Source: Pycnopodia helianthoides (lineage: Eukaryota > Echinodermata > Asteroidea > Forcipulatida > Asteriidae). From it: a stretch of DNA of 64,000 bases. The notes below the pieces were generated by a model, which saw only the letters and a list, made by a program, of their open reading frames with translations, made no database searches and was not told where the DNA came from. Positions 1-12,476 of the stretch are shown here, piece after piece. The stretch spans positions 5,195,001 to 5,259,000 of the forward strand of contig CM063250.1 of the NCBI GenBank assembly GCA_032158295.1. The letters are read 5' to 3'. Each line of letters begins with the position of its first letter. Positions within the stretch are counted from its first letter, which is position 1. A program made the position numbers and the translations under genes.

Positions 1-3000
1 AAGGCAGGGGAAGAAACCACTGAGCCAACCTGATAACATGTACACGTAGCATCTTATTTAAAAAAAAAAAAAAAAAGATATATTCACCTACATTACTATT
101 GAAATAACACAATAACACTTTGAAGAGTCCTCAGCGACAAGTCTTGATTCACTCAGAGAAGGATTTTAACCTTTAACAGCGCTAAAATCTCAATACGGTA
201 ATTAGGAGTTCACTCTCGGGTAATTCACACATGACCGTGCATTCGAGAACACTGTACATGTATCGTGTCGTACTGTACATGGAGTAGAGGCAAAACTTTA
301 CACTGACTTGCCTACTGAATTAATAACCCTTTCATGTTTAGAGTGCACGCTGAGTTTCTGTGAGAACTTAAGTGTTTGTAGAAAGTATGTATACATTATT
401 TATCAACGCACTCCATGTGGACAAACATTTCATATTCATCAAGCATGCGGATCATCTGTGTGTAATTCCATGGTGAATCAGGGAACAATTTCTGCCAGCA
501 ATGTTTTCATCGCCAAATGTTCGGCCCTAACAAGTTTTATGCATTACAGAATGCTAAAAAAATGTGTAGCGACTACAACTTTTTGATTAGTTAACAGATC
601 TTCAGTTTGATGCTATAAAAGGGGGAATCGTTCACTGTGGTTATTCCTGTACTAGGCCTGATACTTCACGGAGGCAACAGAAGCAGTTGCGTCCAGTGCC
701 CCTTGGTCATTGCCTTGGTGACCTCGGAAATGTTCTGGTGCAATTTTAATTATTTCCCTCAATATTTCACATTTAAAATAAATAAAAAACTGTCACAAGA
801 ACAGAGTATCAATCCCAGACTACGGTGGCAATAAATCTATTTTTAATTTTGATTTTCATGCCTTGGACATCTTGACTTTTCTTTCATGATATCAAGTCAC
901 AAAAAATCAATCTGGGGAAAAAAGGGAGGAAAAAAATGTCCTTCTGAAGTTTTCTCAAAGATGCTGTATTAGGCACACAAAAAACGTAACACGTTTGGCA
1001 TCCTCACCTGCTTCCTTTTTACAGGGTGCCTCTTTTTTTTCTCTCTTTTTTTTAAGGACAAATTCCAACGATCTCTGACGAAAAAAATTATTCTGAAAAA
1101 TAAATAAGATCGCCTTTTTAGAATTTAGCACACAGAAAAAAACAGCAACCATCTTGAAAAAATAGCCCGGCCGGATGTCTTGAAAAATGTGTCGGAGTGG
1201 AACATCACCGAGGACACCACAACACAGTGCGGGTTTTGTTTGATGGGATAATTCAAGGCCCCGTTTGAAAAGAGTCACTTGAAGAATGTGTACACACATT
1301 CATAATTATAAACACATCCAACAGAGCAATTAGCGCCAATAAAAAAAAAATCTTTATGAAAAAGGCCCTAGTACTTCCTTTTTTCAAAATGGCAGAACGC
1401 TAAACGTGTTTTAAAATTTATTTTGCATTTAATAGTGACGAACAGTAAAAGGGTTTCTTTTGTACAGTAGTACAAGAAACACAGCGTGTGTTATCGTTCG
1501 CTACCTCATGGAGACCAAAGACAATAGGAACAAAAGGTCTCCACAGGGGAATTCTTAATCGCTTTCGTAATTCACGTAAAGTACATGTATGAACCGGGCT
1601 AAGGGAGAGGGGTGTTCCACAAGGAATTTTGCGCACAAAGCATAAGGGGAGAACGTTAGAGTACAGGGACGAAGGAAAGAACAAAAAGATGTCTCCAGAG
1701 GGATGCATAAATAGGAATTTTGTGCTAGCATGGTATTTGTGTGTGTACATTTTAAAAGATACAATACAGGAATTTTAAGTGCAAATCTTTTGTGAGAAAT
1801 TAAGAAGTGTTTACGCAATCATTCAAAGACGTCCACAGATGATACAAGAATAGCCACATCATAGGGCTATTGATTGCGGATAACACTTGACCTTGATGGA
1901 AGGCCAGCTAGTAATTTACGATTCGTCCGCACACTCGTCCGCCCTTTTCCTTCCACATTGAAGTTGTTTGCTCCTCAGCAACGCTGGACAGCTGTCAGGC
2001 CTTTCAGTTTTGTTTTGTTTCAGTTTTTTTCTTTTTTTCCATTAGGAGTTTTGAAAATATAATCGAGTATCAAGCACTCTAATCAAGTCCTGAAGGACGA
2101 TGACCATCAGTCGTATTTACAATAAATACATTCAATTCTGATACAGCTGTTCCGTAAGCCAAAAATGTTTTTGCAAAATTTGTGCTTTGCAAAAACAAAC
2201 AAGAAAGCTGGGCATCAGTCACGGTGCAATTTGAATTTGCAGTAATTTTTGACCGCGTGTGGGCGTGTGTGAACCAAAATAAGTCAAACTAACTGGTATT
2301 TTTGTCGCTGTTGTTAGTTATATAATTTATTTGGCCATCGATACAAGAAAACGACATACAGGCAGTCAAGATAAGACAAAATTTCAGTGGTGATGCAGGG
2401 TGTTCGCCCTCGAAAGCGCCCTCATGTGGTCACAAATATGGTCAATTTTGTTTAATTCTGGTTGGTTTAATTGGTTATCTTCCATTGTACTTCCTCTAAG
2501 CAACAAACTTTCTGTGCAAAGCATATCATAAATGCTTTTTCTTGAACTTACCATCTTTTTTTTTTAAATTAGGCCAATACAGCCTAAGGATGCTAAGCAG
2601 GAATAATACTGTTTCAAAAGAATATTTTCTCTGCAGATATTAGCAACTATTACTGAGCAAAAAGAAAGTTGGTAAAACGTGTTTTAGTCTTGATTTATAC
2701 ATTTTGTTTCAAGCGCTTTGGGGTCACTCCTCTACAAAGTGCTCCATCAATTGCACTATTATTCATGTTATTATTATATTAACTACTAATGACATTGGGG
2801 TAAAATCTAATTTCATAAGGCTGGCAGCGAGTAGGACCATTGTACTGAACAAACAATAAAATGTGTGCATGGTATTTGCGCAATGTACAATGTATGTGCC
2901 ATGTATTCTGGGAGCACAACGGTGCCCGGGTCCTCCCAGACTCTCTCTCTCTTGGTAATAAGCTGTAGCATTTCCATCTGGCAAATATTATGTACATGCA

Positions 3001-3360
3001 GTGCACAGCTAATAAAAACCAAAATTTAATTAAAAGTGGTTCTTTTTTTTCTCCGATCAATGTTCGACACACATCCAGGCACTTGCAACCCTATTTTGTA
3101 ATATTATTCTTCACAAAAAAAGTATGCAGGGAAATACCACCGGGTCCGTTGCCAGACATGTCAGTGATTGGTATCCAGACTAAACGTACCCATAAATATT
3201 TCCGTCGGAAGCACCGTCAAAATATTCCACAAAATTGAAATGCCCCAAAATGAACGAATGAAATGATTCTATGAATGCGCACAAATCCACTCACTATTTT
3301 TCCTTTGATATACTAAATATTAAAATTCTTATTTTGTGTTTTGATCTGAACTCTAGATAC
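1..3360. other. Non-coding, AT-rich; no gene recognised
   Basis: Only short chance frames are present. It holds A/T homopolymers, an AGCGCTTTGGGGTC-type LINE/SINE tail ending in ATT repeats near 2710-2785, and a CTCF-like core near 2415-2430. Confidence 0.5.
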
Positions 3361-3367
3361 CGGGCAA

Positions 3368-3530
3368 GCTCGGTGGTCTAGTGGACGGACATCTCCTCTA
3401 GAATGACAAAGATTATGGGTTCGAATCCCACCCGAGTAATATGTCTACTTTGTTTTCTCTACAAGACTTGGGGGATGTACCGAGTATGCATTTGTCCCAA
3501 TGTCTATCTTTGTCTTGTAATAATTAATTA
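3368..3530 (+). repeat. tRNA-derived SINE-like repeat
   Basis: GCTCGGTGGTCTAGTGG resembles a Pol III A box and GGTTCGAATCC (3419-3429) is a B box. The outer arms GCTCGG and CCGAGT pair, but the anticodon stem does not, so this is a tRNA-derived repeat or relic and not a working tRNA. Confidence 0.5.
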
Positions 3531-4061
3531 ACTAGTTAATTATTTCATTTATTAGTTATTTATTTTGTTTGTTTTCTCTTCTAAAGGCACTCCAACTACA
3601 AGCCTACAAGCCCATATTACATGTAGGACCATGCCTCCACAACATTTGTCTTTTGCATTCCGTTATGTACTGTTCAGGATGGAAATTTATTGAACAGTGC
3701 TTTACACATATTGCTGTAGGTTCAAACACAAATAAAAACAATTTCTTTGATTGACAACCACAAAAATGGAATGAATTTACTCTATGCAAAGACCAACCAT
3801 GTATACACTATCCCATTAAGCTGTCTGCTGCCCCGTCCCCCATCATCTCTTGAATGTACATTAATTAATGGATACCCATACCCATTACAGGAAATGTGAC
3901 CAGCCTATTTGTATTCCCAGCAGGGTTGCATTTTGCAACTGGTGCAATAATTAGCACATCATTAAAGTTGCATTGCTCATCCATTACCAATTTTTTTTTT
4001 TTTACAATCCCATGAAACATTACGGAGTCGATTCCCAGGAAACCCAACCCCAGGAAATTGT

Positions 4062-4296
4062 ATCCCCCACCGCCACCCCCCCCCACTGCCACCCCTCCCC
4101 CCACCGCCACCCCCCCCACCCCACCCCCCCCCCCACCGCCACCCCCCCCCCACGCCACCCCCCCCCACCGCCACCCCCCCCACGCCACCCCCCACCCACC
4201 CCCCCCCCCCCCCCCCCCCCCCTCCCCCCACCGCCACCCCCCCCCACCGCCACCCCCCCCCCCCCCATCGCCACCTCCCCCCCCCCATCGCCACCT
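4062..4296. repeat. C-rich minisatellite (CCACCGCCACCC)n
   Basis: About 235 bases almost wholly of C with regular ACCGCCACC punctuation, and C runs over 20. Long Pro-rich or Gly-rich frames here are composition artefacts. The G-rich strand could form quadruplexes and the C-rich strand i-motifs (inference). Confidence 0.95.
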
Positions 4297-4875
4297 CATG
4301 TTTGTTTCAGTCACACTCGATGCAATCTTCCTGTGAAGAATGACCACTTGGTATGTTAACCCCGGGGGTCGTCTACTCCCAAAGCAGGGGTAGCTATTTC
4401 TCGGTGGTAATGGTTATTTCCCAAGAGAGTTTGCCATGGTTAGAAATTCAAGTGTGAAAAGGCCAACCAAATGTTGTTCCCAGGAATTTCCCGGGGATTC
4501 TTCAAGTGTGAAAAGGGGCTATGGCCTACATGTACCCATCACATGATTCATCAAGTCCAAGCCACTACCCAACAGAGACCACTTCAAACAAATGATTTTT
4601 GTAAAACGCATCAACTTTTTTTTTTTTTTTTTTTTACATCACTAATGTAATACGAACCTCTGCATTCATAATCAATGGTACCTCATGAATCATTTCCCAA
4701 CACATGTGTATGTGATTAAAAACGCACCACACCAAATGAACAAAATTTGTAATGTGTACACGTACTTCAAGAATGTGTTTTCTATTTCGACAAAATGACA
4801 CCTTGCATTTCCTTTAAAAAGATAAACGACAGGATTTTTTAATTCGCAAGATTTTGTTTTTCCAAAATGTTTTCA

Positions 4876-5075
4876 TTTCAGTCTGAAAGCTCACTGATGA
4901 TAAAGGTCACGCCAGTGCCGATATTCCAGAGCAATTATATCCATACCGTCAGAGACAAGGAGATAGCGAGTGAAGACCCCACAAATTACTACTGCTTACT
5001 TTGAATGTCGCAATCAAAATAAGCATCACATGAAAGGGCATAAATCACACGCAAAACATAAAGCGTTTTTTATAT
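4876..5075. repeat. Dispersed repeat (TCAGTCTGAAAGCTCACTGA family), copy 1
   Basis: Shares its start and scattered blocks (GTCAGAGA, GAAGACCCCACAAAT, CATTCAAAATAAGC-like) with 24036-24260 and 58975-59195. Function and class unknown. Confidence 0.5.
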
Positions 5076-5169
5076 TGCTTCACTTCTGTAACCATAACCC
5101 CCTCAATCAAACACCATATGGTAGCTCAACGCCCAAACTGCCCTCCCAAATTTGTGAAAACTATTGGTT

Positions 5170-5470
5170 AGAAAAATGGGCCAAAGTTTAGATTTAGATT
5201 TAGATTAAATTTTAGATTGAGATTTTATTGTCCACGTTAAAAAAACACAGAAACTTGACAACCACTGGCCAAATACAAGTACACACAGTCAATAACAAAA
5301 CTATATAAATTACAAAATAAGAGAAGTTAGAAATACAAAGCAACAAAGACCCGCACAAAAAAAAAAAAATGCACCAGCCAAAACAATGCCAACCGGTCAC
5401 ATGGGACATCATAGACAACAACAGGCTGGAAGAGACACCCAGCCTTCCTACCCCCTGTAGCTCTAATATA
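5170..5470. repeat. Dispersed repeat with TTTAGATTTAGATT start, copy 1
   Basis: Shares a TTTATTGTCC then AAAAACACAGAA block and downstream similarity with 18535-18720. The TTTAGA tandem at its edge suggests a retrotransposon tail (inference). Confidence 0.45.
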
Positions 5471-5599
5471 TGAGAGCATGTACTTTGTACCAATCACAAT
5501 GAAAAATCAGGCCAGACGCTTTCTTACTGAAAGGGCAGGGGCACCAAGGCGCTTCCTCCTTCGCAAAGGTCACCTGTATGAGGAAGTTTTACATTTCTA

Positions 5600-5690
5600 T
5601 TGGGACATTTTAAGTGGCACCACAGCCAATGACCAGGGCCAATGGAGGCAGTTACCTCCGTTGCTTCCATGAAGTATCAGCCCTGAAGTA
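5600..5690. repeat. Short 'GGCACCA...ACCAGGGC' repeat, copy 1
   Basis: Pattern of GGCACCA, GACCAGGG, GGAGGC, TTGCTTCC and ATCAG(G)CC(C)TG also appears near 31010-31085, 35755-35840 and 50395-50470. Confidence 0.45.
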
Positions 5691-5721
5691 TAAACTGAAT
5701 ATCTAAAATGTTATCATCACT

Positions 5722-6042
5722 CAGGGTTCTTGCACACAGTGGCCGGTGCCGGAAAAACCCGGCCGGCACTCAGGATTCCCCAACCACCACTGGCAGAATT
5801 TTCTCTGTTTCCGACCCCCACACAATTTTTTTCAAATTACACTTGCAATTTCCTTTCAAAGATTTTCAACGAAATGTAAAATTGGGTATTTACCAGGAAA
5901 AAAATGGTATCCGAAGCCTTTCATTATGAGCACTTCTTTGATTTGAGTCTATTTACATGATCTACCGTGTAACTGATCCATCTCACAATGGTTTCCAGGG
6001 AAACATTTTTCCACCAGTAAAGAAATCCTGGGCAGAACCCTG
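5722..6042. mobile_element. MITE, CAGGGTTCT family, copy 1
   Basis: 321 bp starting CAGGGTTCT and ending AGAACCCTG. Flanks are ATCACT and ATCAAT, a 6-bp target duplication with one change. Interior is homologous, in inverted orientation, to 25586-25910. Non-coding. Confidence 0.8.
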
Positions 6043-7113
6043 ATCAATGAGAACATTTTGGTTTAAGTCGAAGATATTTTCCCTTGTCTTGCAAAATCAA
6101 TATTTGACGCCCCGACCCCTTAACTGTGAAACATGTGCCCCAGCCCTGGAATCACTTGGAGCATGCAGAGGGCCCTTCAATAAGTTGAAAGCATTTCACT
6201 GCTTGCAACAAAAACACATAAATATGTGTTTTTTTCCAACAGAATAAACACATGCAATACACAGACCGCATCTGGGGTTTGTACAGCCCACTTTACGATT
6301 TGCACGACCTTCAGACTCAGTGAGACGAGTTTTGTTTTTTTTCGTTTGTTTCTTTTTTCTCTACTGCGAGATTTCCACATCGCAGGTGCATTTGATCAAA
6401 TGGTTGAGATACTTGTACACGTACAAATCTGAAGTATCTCCACACTCATGCATGAGATTTGGGCAAGGAAATGTGTGGGACTTTCTCGGACTCAAAATCT
6501 AGAGAGTGTGAGATTTGAAGAGACACACCGATACATGTTCGCCCAGAAACAGGGTGTCACAAACTATTAGAGTTCCAAACGTCAAAACATAATCTCTTCA
6601 TTATGACAATAAGATGACCCTTTCGCGACCCGTAGCAAACGGTCCGGCAAAGATTTGCCCTCATGAACCTCACATCAACATCTCGTTTTACCAATGTAAG
6701 CGTACATGCCAATTTCTAAAACTAAAACATAAATTTTTTGTTTCATACATATATGCATTAATTGTTCAGTTATTTCCGCTGGGCATAGCCGATGTTACAA
6801 GACGATGATTACACAGAAATCATGGTCTTTGAAGAGCGACGAAGATCTACACATGCACATAATAAGTCACATTTGAAATGAACAATGATGTTCCGTTCAT
6901 ACAACACTGATCAAAAAACAAACCAAAAAGGCATTTGTAGGAGCTGCATGGAGCGGTACATACATACAAATTATACAGAAGTGTTTACAGAGTAAACTGT
7001 AAGTGTAAGTACATGTATGTACACTGTCCTTCAAAGAGGTTCAAAATCTTCTCTCCACGATTGCTGTAAATTCCACAGCAGGATTATGCGCCGCTGGTCA
7101 AAGCGTTACTTAC

Positions 7114-7200
7114 ACTTTTGCTGGCTCTGTCCCGTTTTGGGCTCCACGGCCATTTGACCTTCTCTACCACCTCCAGATTGTTACCCTTGTTTCCAGCCAT
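7114..7200 (-). CDS. Candidate alternative first coding exon, unidentified gene (29 codons)
   Basis: Minus-strand ATG at 7200-7198 in good start context (GGAGCATGG) opens MAGNKGNNLEVVEKVKWPWS and PKRDRASKS, ending in phase 0 at a perfect donor GTAAGT. Codon use looks protein-like and GC exceeds the flanks. A TGAGTCA (AP-1-like) site lies about 55 bases upstream at 7256-7262. Its basic, Ser-rich character recalls the candidate at 16842-16982. No family is recognised, and the exons it would join are not visible in the 7 kb to its left. Confidence 0.4.
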
Positions 7201-7839
7201 GCTCCGTTTTTATGACAGTTTTTCACTCAAATTATGCTGACTTTGGGGTGTGCATGAGTCAGCTTTGTTTCATATGCACGTTTTTTTGACAAAAAGCCAA
7301 CCACTCACCGGGCTGGACCTTACACCCGGATCCAATGCACCCTCGTTTAAACGTTAATTACACCCAACTCTGACAATCACGCTGCCTTCGTTGCAAATGT
7401 TTACTTATCTATTCTGGTTACATAGACCCTGATTGAAAAAAAAAAAGGTAAGTGGCTGAAAAAAAAGGAAAAAAAAACATTGAGCGTGATTGACAAAGTA
7501 AAATAAACCTGACCCTGTACACTCGTTACATGTTACCCAGAATTCTTCTCCAGCCCCAAAGTGCGCAGGCGCCAACCACGACAACTTAACGATGACAATC
7601 AAAAACACTTGGTTATAACAAAAGGTCCTACTTGGCCTTCACAGTGTTTGGCCTTAACATAGTTCCCGGCTCCCAGCCTGTCTCTAACAATTGTTAATTC
7701 CTTATTTCGAGTGATAGAAGTACTTTTCAACAGTATCAATGACTAAGCAATATAATGCAGAAAAACACACTTTAAAGACAGTGGTAACTGTACAATGCCT
7801 TTTCTTGTAGCTGAATCATTGTAAAAAAAATCTCTTTAA

Positions 7840-8190
7840 AGGGTGTGTACAATATTGGGTAAGATTGAAAATGTAAATGATCACAGATTTGCACATAACT
7901 TACATGGTATAAAGATGGTCATGGTAAAAAAAAACTTCCATTGAAATAGCTTCGCTTGAAATGCTATAGCTTTCAGGAAATGAGTAAAACAATTTGTCTT
8001 GATTGCAGGTGTCCAAACCTCGATGTTTGAAAACAGTAAAAGACATATAATGGAGTTTTTCACTGCTTTCTCATGACTCCGAAGACCGATTGAGCTTAAA
8101 CTTTTACAAGTTTGTTATTTCATGTATATGTTGGGTCACATAAAGTGCAGCTATACTAGTCTTTGAAAATTACCAATGTTGTACATGTGC
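7840..8190. mobile_element. TTAA-flanked MITE, 'AGGGTGTGTACAA' family, copy 1
   Basis: 351 bp flanked by TTAA on both sides. Imperfect terminal inverted repeats AGGGTGTGTACAATATTGG and CCAATGTTGTACATG. Interior shares a TTTACAAGTTTGTTATTTCA-like block with the other TTAA families. Confidence 0.8.
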
Positions 8191-8821
8191 TTAAAAAAAA
8201 TGCTCACCAACATTTTTGTTTCCAATGATGTTTTTAAATTATCATGGAATACACACCAACAAGCTTTGGCTCCCTGAAAATGTATCAGAGAAAACTCTCT
8301 ACTCAATGCCATGAGGCTGCTACATAGCATCCCTTCATCATGTTTATTCAATTTATGTATTTTTAATGTGTGTACCTGTTTCAACTGCATACAATTCTTC
8401 ATTAAAAATGTATACCTGAACATTTGAACAAGAAATAGAGAAAGGTCTCTTGAGATACAAAGCAATTAAGCAAATTACATTTTACATGTACACGTAGGCC
8501 CTATGTTGTTTTGGAATGTGTTTACATTATTTGTTGTGTGTGTTGAGTAACATGTAGTTGGTTGTTGTGTGTGTGCTTTGTACCGCACCATGAGACTTGA
8601 CTGATACTGTCACATAAGACGTGTTCTTGTTCTCGTTCTTCTTCTTCTTATTATTACCATTTTCTCTATGGTGACCATGTGTAAAGTTCCAGTGACCTGT
8701 TGATTAGCCAATCCGCACAGGTTTATATTACATGTACCTACTACATTTCATTGCAAACCATGGGAGATGCTCCACTTTATAGTAAGCTAGAGAACAGGTA
8801 CCTGACTAAAGTGTGCCAGCC

Positions 8822-8935
8822 AAACAAAATTTGAAATAATAATAAATAATAATATAATAATGAACATTTATATGCGCAATATCCACCTAATAAGGTGCTC
8901 AAAGCGCATGAAGGAAGAGGGAACCTGAAAATCAG
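8822..8935 (-). repeat. LINE/SINE 3' tail fragment
   Basis: On the minus strand GCGCTTTGAGCACCTTATTA and then ATAT..., ending in ATT repeats. This is a common tail form of CR1/L2-like LINEs and their SINE partners. Confidence 0.45.
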
Positions 8936-8939
8936 TTGT

Positions 8940-11800
8940 TGCAGAATGAGTTTGACATGTAAATTTTTACAAAATGTCCGAATTCGCGGCTACGTCTACA
9001 GCCATGCCTCGATTGCCGCATCATCATGAAGTATAGGGCTTTTCTTAGCAACACCCTTAGCAACAGCCACAGCCGTAGCCGTAGGAATAGCTGTAGCCGT
9101 AGACACCAATTCAGATAGGTTTAACATGTACATGTACACTGTGCAACCATTGTGTACAATACCATACGTGTACAATACCATGTACATGTACATGTATGGG
9201 TTTATGTGGAGTTTAACTCCATGTAAACCATGGAAACCATGGTAACAATGTAAATGAACCTAATCACGCATACACTGTATCAATACATTGAACTTGAACC
9301 AGCTTAGGCAGAAAGTGTACTCATAAAATACCAACTAGACAACATGATCACCCATGAAATTAACTGTGAAATGACCAATCAACCCAATTAAGCTCTGGAA
9401 CAAAAATGTACAATTACCCATTTAAAATAACCATAAGTATCAACAACATTGTTAACTGTCCTTGTGATCAAATGGTCGAGTGGTTCCCAGCATCCTATCA
9501 GCCGAGACAGCACGATGGATGCACCGTGCGTCAGTAACACATAATGGGCGCCGACTTCCTGGCTTTGTTTTAAAGCTGGATTGTGCACGAGTGCATCTTC
9601 GCTTCAGGGTTAGCGCCTAATTTCTGCGCTAGCTACATCGTAGCTGTGTAAGCAAAGAATGCTTAGAAACATGCCAGGAAAAAAAAGATTCCTTGCTTAC
9701 CAGTGAAATATGCTGGCAGACTTTTCTGTTCTGTAAGCACTTTTTTCTTTGCTTTACCATGTTTACTGTATTAAGCAGAACTATGAAAGTGGACCCCGGC
9801 AAAAAAATGAGGCAGACTTCCCATAACTTCTGCACCTGGGAGTAAGTTTATGCCTAACTGACGGTTTCTTTCCCAGCCATTTTGCATACTTGTCCATAGC
9901 TTTTTTACTCAGCACCCATCGGGAGCGATTTAGCGGAAGAAACCTGTCTTGACGCTCTGCATATTTCCCGCCCAGGGAAATTGTTTGTTTTTCCCTCTTT
10001 TAAATCCCTCAAAATATTTTCCCCTCTTCCTGATCCACTTGTCTCGCAACGAGAGATACCGCTCCCAGAAGCACTTTATAGAATTCCCTCAATCTGGGAG
10101 GCAACACAATCATATAGAAGTCATAAAATCCGTCCCTTAGATCTCTATCGGTTTCTGATCCTTTTTGCCGGCGATGGCTCCCTACTCCCCCCCCCCCTCA
10201 TTTCAATCCCTCGACTCATCCACGATGAGTAAAAATGTACGCCAGCGGTGTCCATATAGACTGCTCTGGGGCTCGTCTGCCCCTGATTGCAATGTACATG
10301 TAGTTGAGACTTAGTGAGAGGGGCGAGGAGAGCAGGGAGGGGTGGGGGGTGGAGGTGGTAGGGGGGTGATACGCTGTACTTTACCAGTACATCATGAATA
10401 ATAATTGGGTGCCTGTGGCAGTGAGAGACTGCGAGAGCAGGCCGCTTTTCTACTCATTAGCAGAAGTACAGAGAGATAAATGATCCTCTGTGTACTCTAC
10501 TCACTAAATTAATCAAAGGGGCGATTTGTGCACAGTAAACTACAAACTAGCCTGTAATTTCGACATGTTTAGATTGCCTTTACTGAAACAACCCCACACA
10601 AAATTTTTTAAATAATAATAAAATAAAAATTAAAAAATTAAAAATAATTATTAATAATTTTAAATAAATTCAAAAAATTGAAGAAGAAAAAATAAAATAA
10701 AATAATTAAAACAAATTAAAAAAAATAAAAATAAAGACGTAAATATACATAAATAAATAAGTAAACAATCCCGATCCGAATACTTTCACATACAGTCGCC
10801 AGTAGCCCCGAGAAATATTTCCGCATGAAACGCTCTCTTTGTTGAAAGAATGATGATAGATGTGACAAATTTAAAATGTTGCCCGCAAGGTGACTTTTTA
10901 CTTAAATCACCTAAGTTTAAAATTTGTTTTTAAAATAACAAAACACCATGTGAGCATAGAGCCGTTTCCTCAAAGCATTGTGCACTTCGATTCAAATACT
11001 AAATTTAAAGTAATCAATCGTAAGGGAAACTGACAGGGGAAAATGTTAGAATAATTTTGGGTTGAACAAAGAAAAAATGAGTATACATGTAGTTCAAAGA
11101 AAAAAATGAATACAGGTCTCTTGCGTACCGTAATTAAACAAGTCTTCGGGTGTAATTCTAGCAACAAAAATGTAACAGTAATGCCTTTATTGTTTAAAAG
11201 CTTTTGTTACTGGGACAAAAGAGTCTTTGTGAGCCTGGGAGAAGTCTCTACTTAGAGACTTGGGTTCATCTTCTGGGCTCACAACAAATTCAACAATGTT
11301 GGTCGGATATGGTTGAGATGCAGACAAACACAAAAAAAAGAACAATTGGAAGTGTATTGTGCATCTTCTAAAACAATGAAGCATCACTGAACAGCCCCTC
11401 GATGGCTGGCATTGGTGTACATCGTTTCAACAAACAGCACATCAATACTTCGTTCCAAAAGTTAATTAACTCTAATCTTTTATTTTCAATAAGCATACTG
11501 AATATTTCATCAAACTATATGGTCAGGGTTTTGGTGACAAGAACAAAAAACTTATTGTGTTCTGACATGGATTTTGTGCTCATTACAGATGCAAGCTTTT
11601 TCCGATTTCGGCAATCGGGAAAAAGCAACAGCGCCAGTAAACACTTTTTCCTTGATGAAAATTTCAGACGAAAATTCACTGGAGGAAATGCGACCGGAAT
11701 GAACTTGAAAAGTATCATCAGTTAACTTTCGGATTGAAATTAATCCTTTTTTTCCCCCCAAGATAACAATTACCCAAACCTGTACTTTGTCTCTAAACAA
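8940..11800. other. Non-coding stretch; no gene recognised
   Basis: Holds a short GCCGTA/AGCAAC-rich tract (9050-9110), TGTACA-rich tracts (9125-9200), a G-rich patch (10318-10370) and an A/T low-complexity block (10600-10770). Reading frames are short and without recognisable domains. Confidence 0.5.
10600..10770. repeat. A/T low-complexity tract
   Basis: About 170 bases of AATAAAAATAAA-type sequence, almost free of G and C. Confidence 0.85.
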
Positions 11801-12130
11801 CCATGATAATTTCGTCCTCTCACCTGGTTGTTTTTTGGGGCCACCTCATTAGGCCATTCTAAAGAGCGCTCCGAGACGCACGGAGCGTCCCTCATGTATA
11901 CGGTTTCCATCCCTCAAGAGACAGAAAAAAGGCTGACTGCAAATTTCATCAACAAGGACGTCAGGCAGGGATAATTCCAGAAATTGACCGAGTTGGCTTG
12001 CAACGACCGACATCGGAGTGAATTATGCAGTGTCTTTTTGAAACGAAAATTCCAATTCCGGTTTGTGTCTACTTCCAAACACAATTGTAACTGTCCGCTA
12101 CATTTGTGTTTTTGTCTGTGTCATTTAAAT

Positions 12131-12176
12131 TTTAGCCTTCGAGAGAGACTCTGCTAGGGGTCGAAACGTCAAGCCA
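12131..12176 (+). other. Hammerhead-like relic of a Penelope-type element
   Basis: GACTC-TGCTAG-GGGTC forms a 5-bp hairpin directly followed by GAAAC, as in the stem II and GAAA side of hammerhead ribozymes in Penelope-like retroelements. The other core strand should read CUGANGA but reads CGAGAGA, so it is probably inactive. Confidence 0.35.
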
Positions 12177-12321
12177 CTAACTAATTTGTTTTCATTTAAA
12201 TTTCATTTGAATAACATGGTGTTGTTTATATTAGACTTGTTTCAGTGGGATTAGACTTGCTTTTTCGGGGGAGAAAAATGCACAAGACCACAGGGCCTGT
12301 AGCTCAAAATGTTTACTGGAC

Positions 12322-12476
12322 CAGGGGTCGATTTCACAAAGCACTAAGATTCATCGTAAGATGAGTTATCAGTATTACCATAGTGATTTGTATTGTGACA
12401 TCACTCTTTGCTAAGCAACTGCGATGGATTTGCAGTTACGATCAGTCTGAACTCTTTGTGAAATCGAGCTCAGAAT
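12322..12476. mobile_element. Short palindromic MITE, 'TTTCACAAAGCACTAAGAT' family, copy 1
   Basis: About 155 bp with inverted ends GATTTCACAAAG and CTTTGTGAAATC. Interior TTGTGACATCAC and TGCTAAGCAA recur at 35553-35705 and 51361-51497. Confidence 0.7.

Noticed and set aside
2084..2125. Third hammerhead-like motif (CTGAAGGACGATGACC...)
   Set aside because: CTGAAGG is followed by an imperfect stem and ATTT where GAAA is required; too far from the core to claim.
3368..3437. Functional tRNA gene
   Set aside because: A and B boxes are present, but the anticodon stem does not pair and the loop would give a CUA anticodon; better explained as a SINE head.
3973..4359. Proline- or glycine-rich frames of 84-160 codons
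   Set aside because: Produced only by the C-rich minisatellite, which is open in all frames on both strands.
5746..5946. Similar peptides here and at 25747-26112 suggesting a conserved protein
   Set aside because: The shared peptide wording comes from two copies of one non-coding MITE, read on opposite strands.
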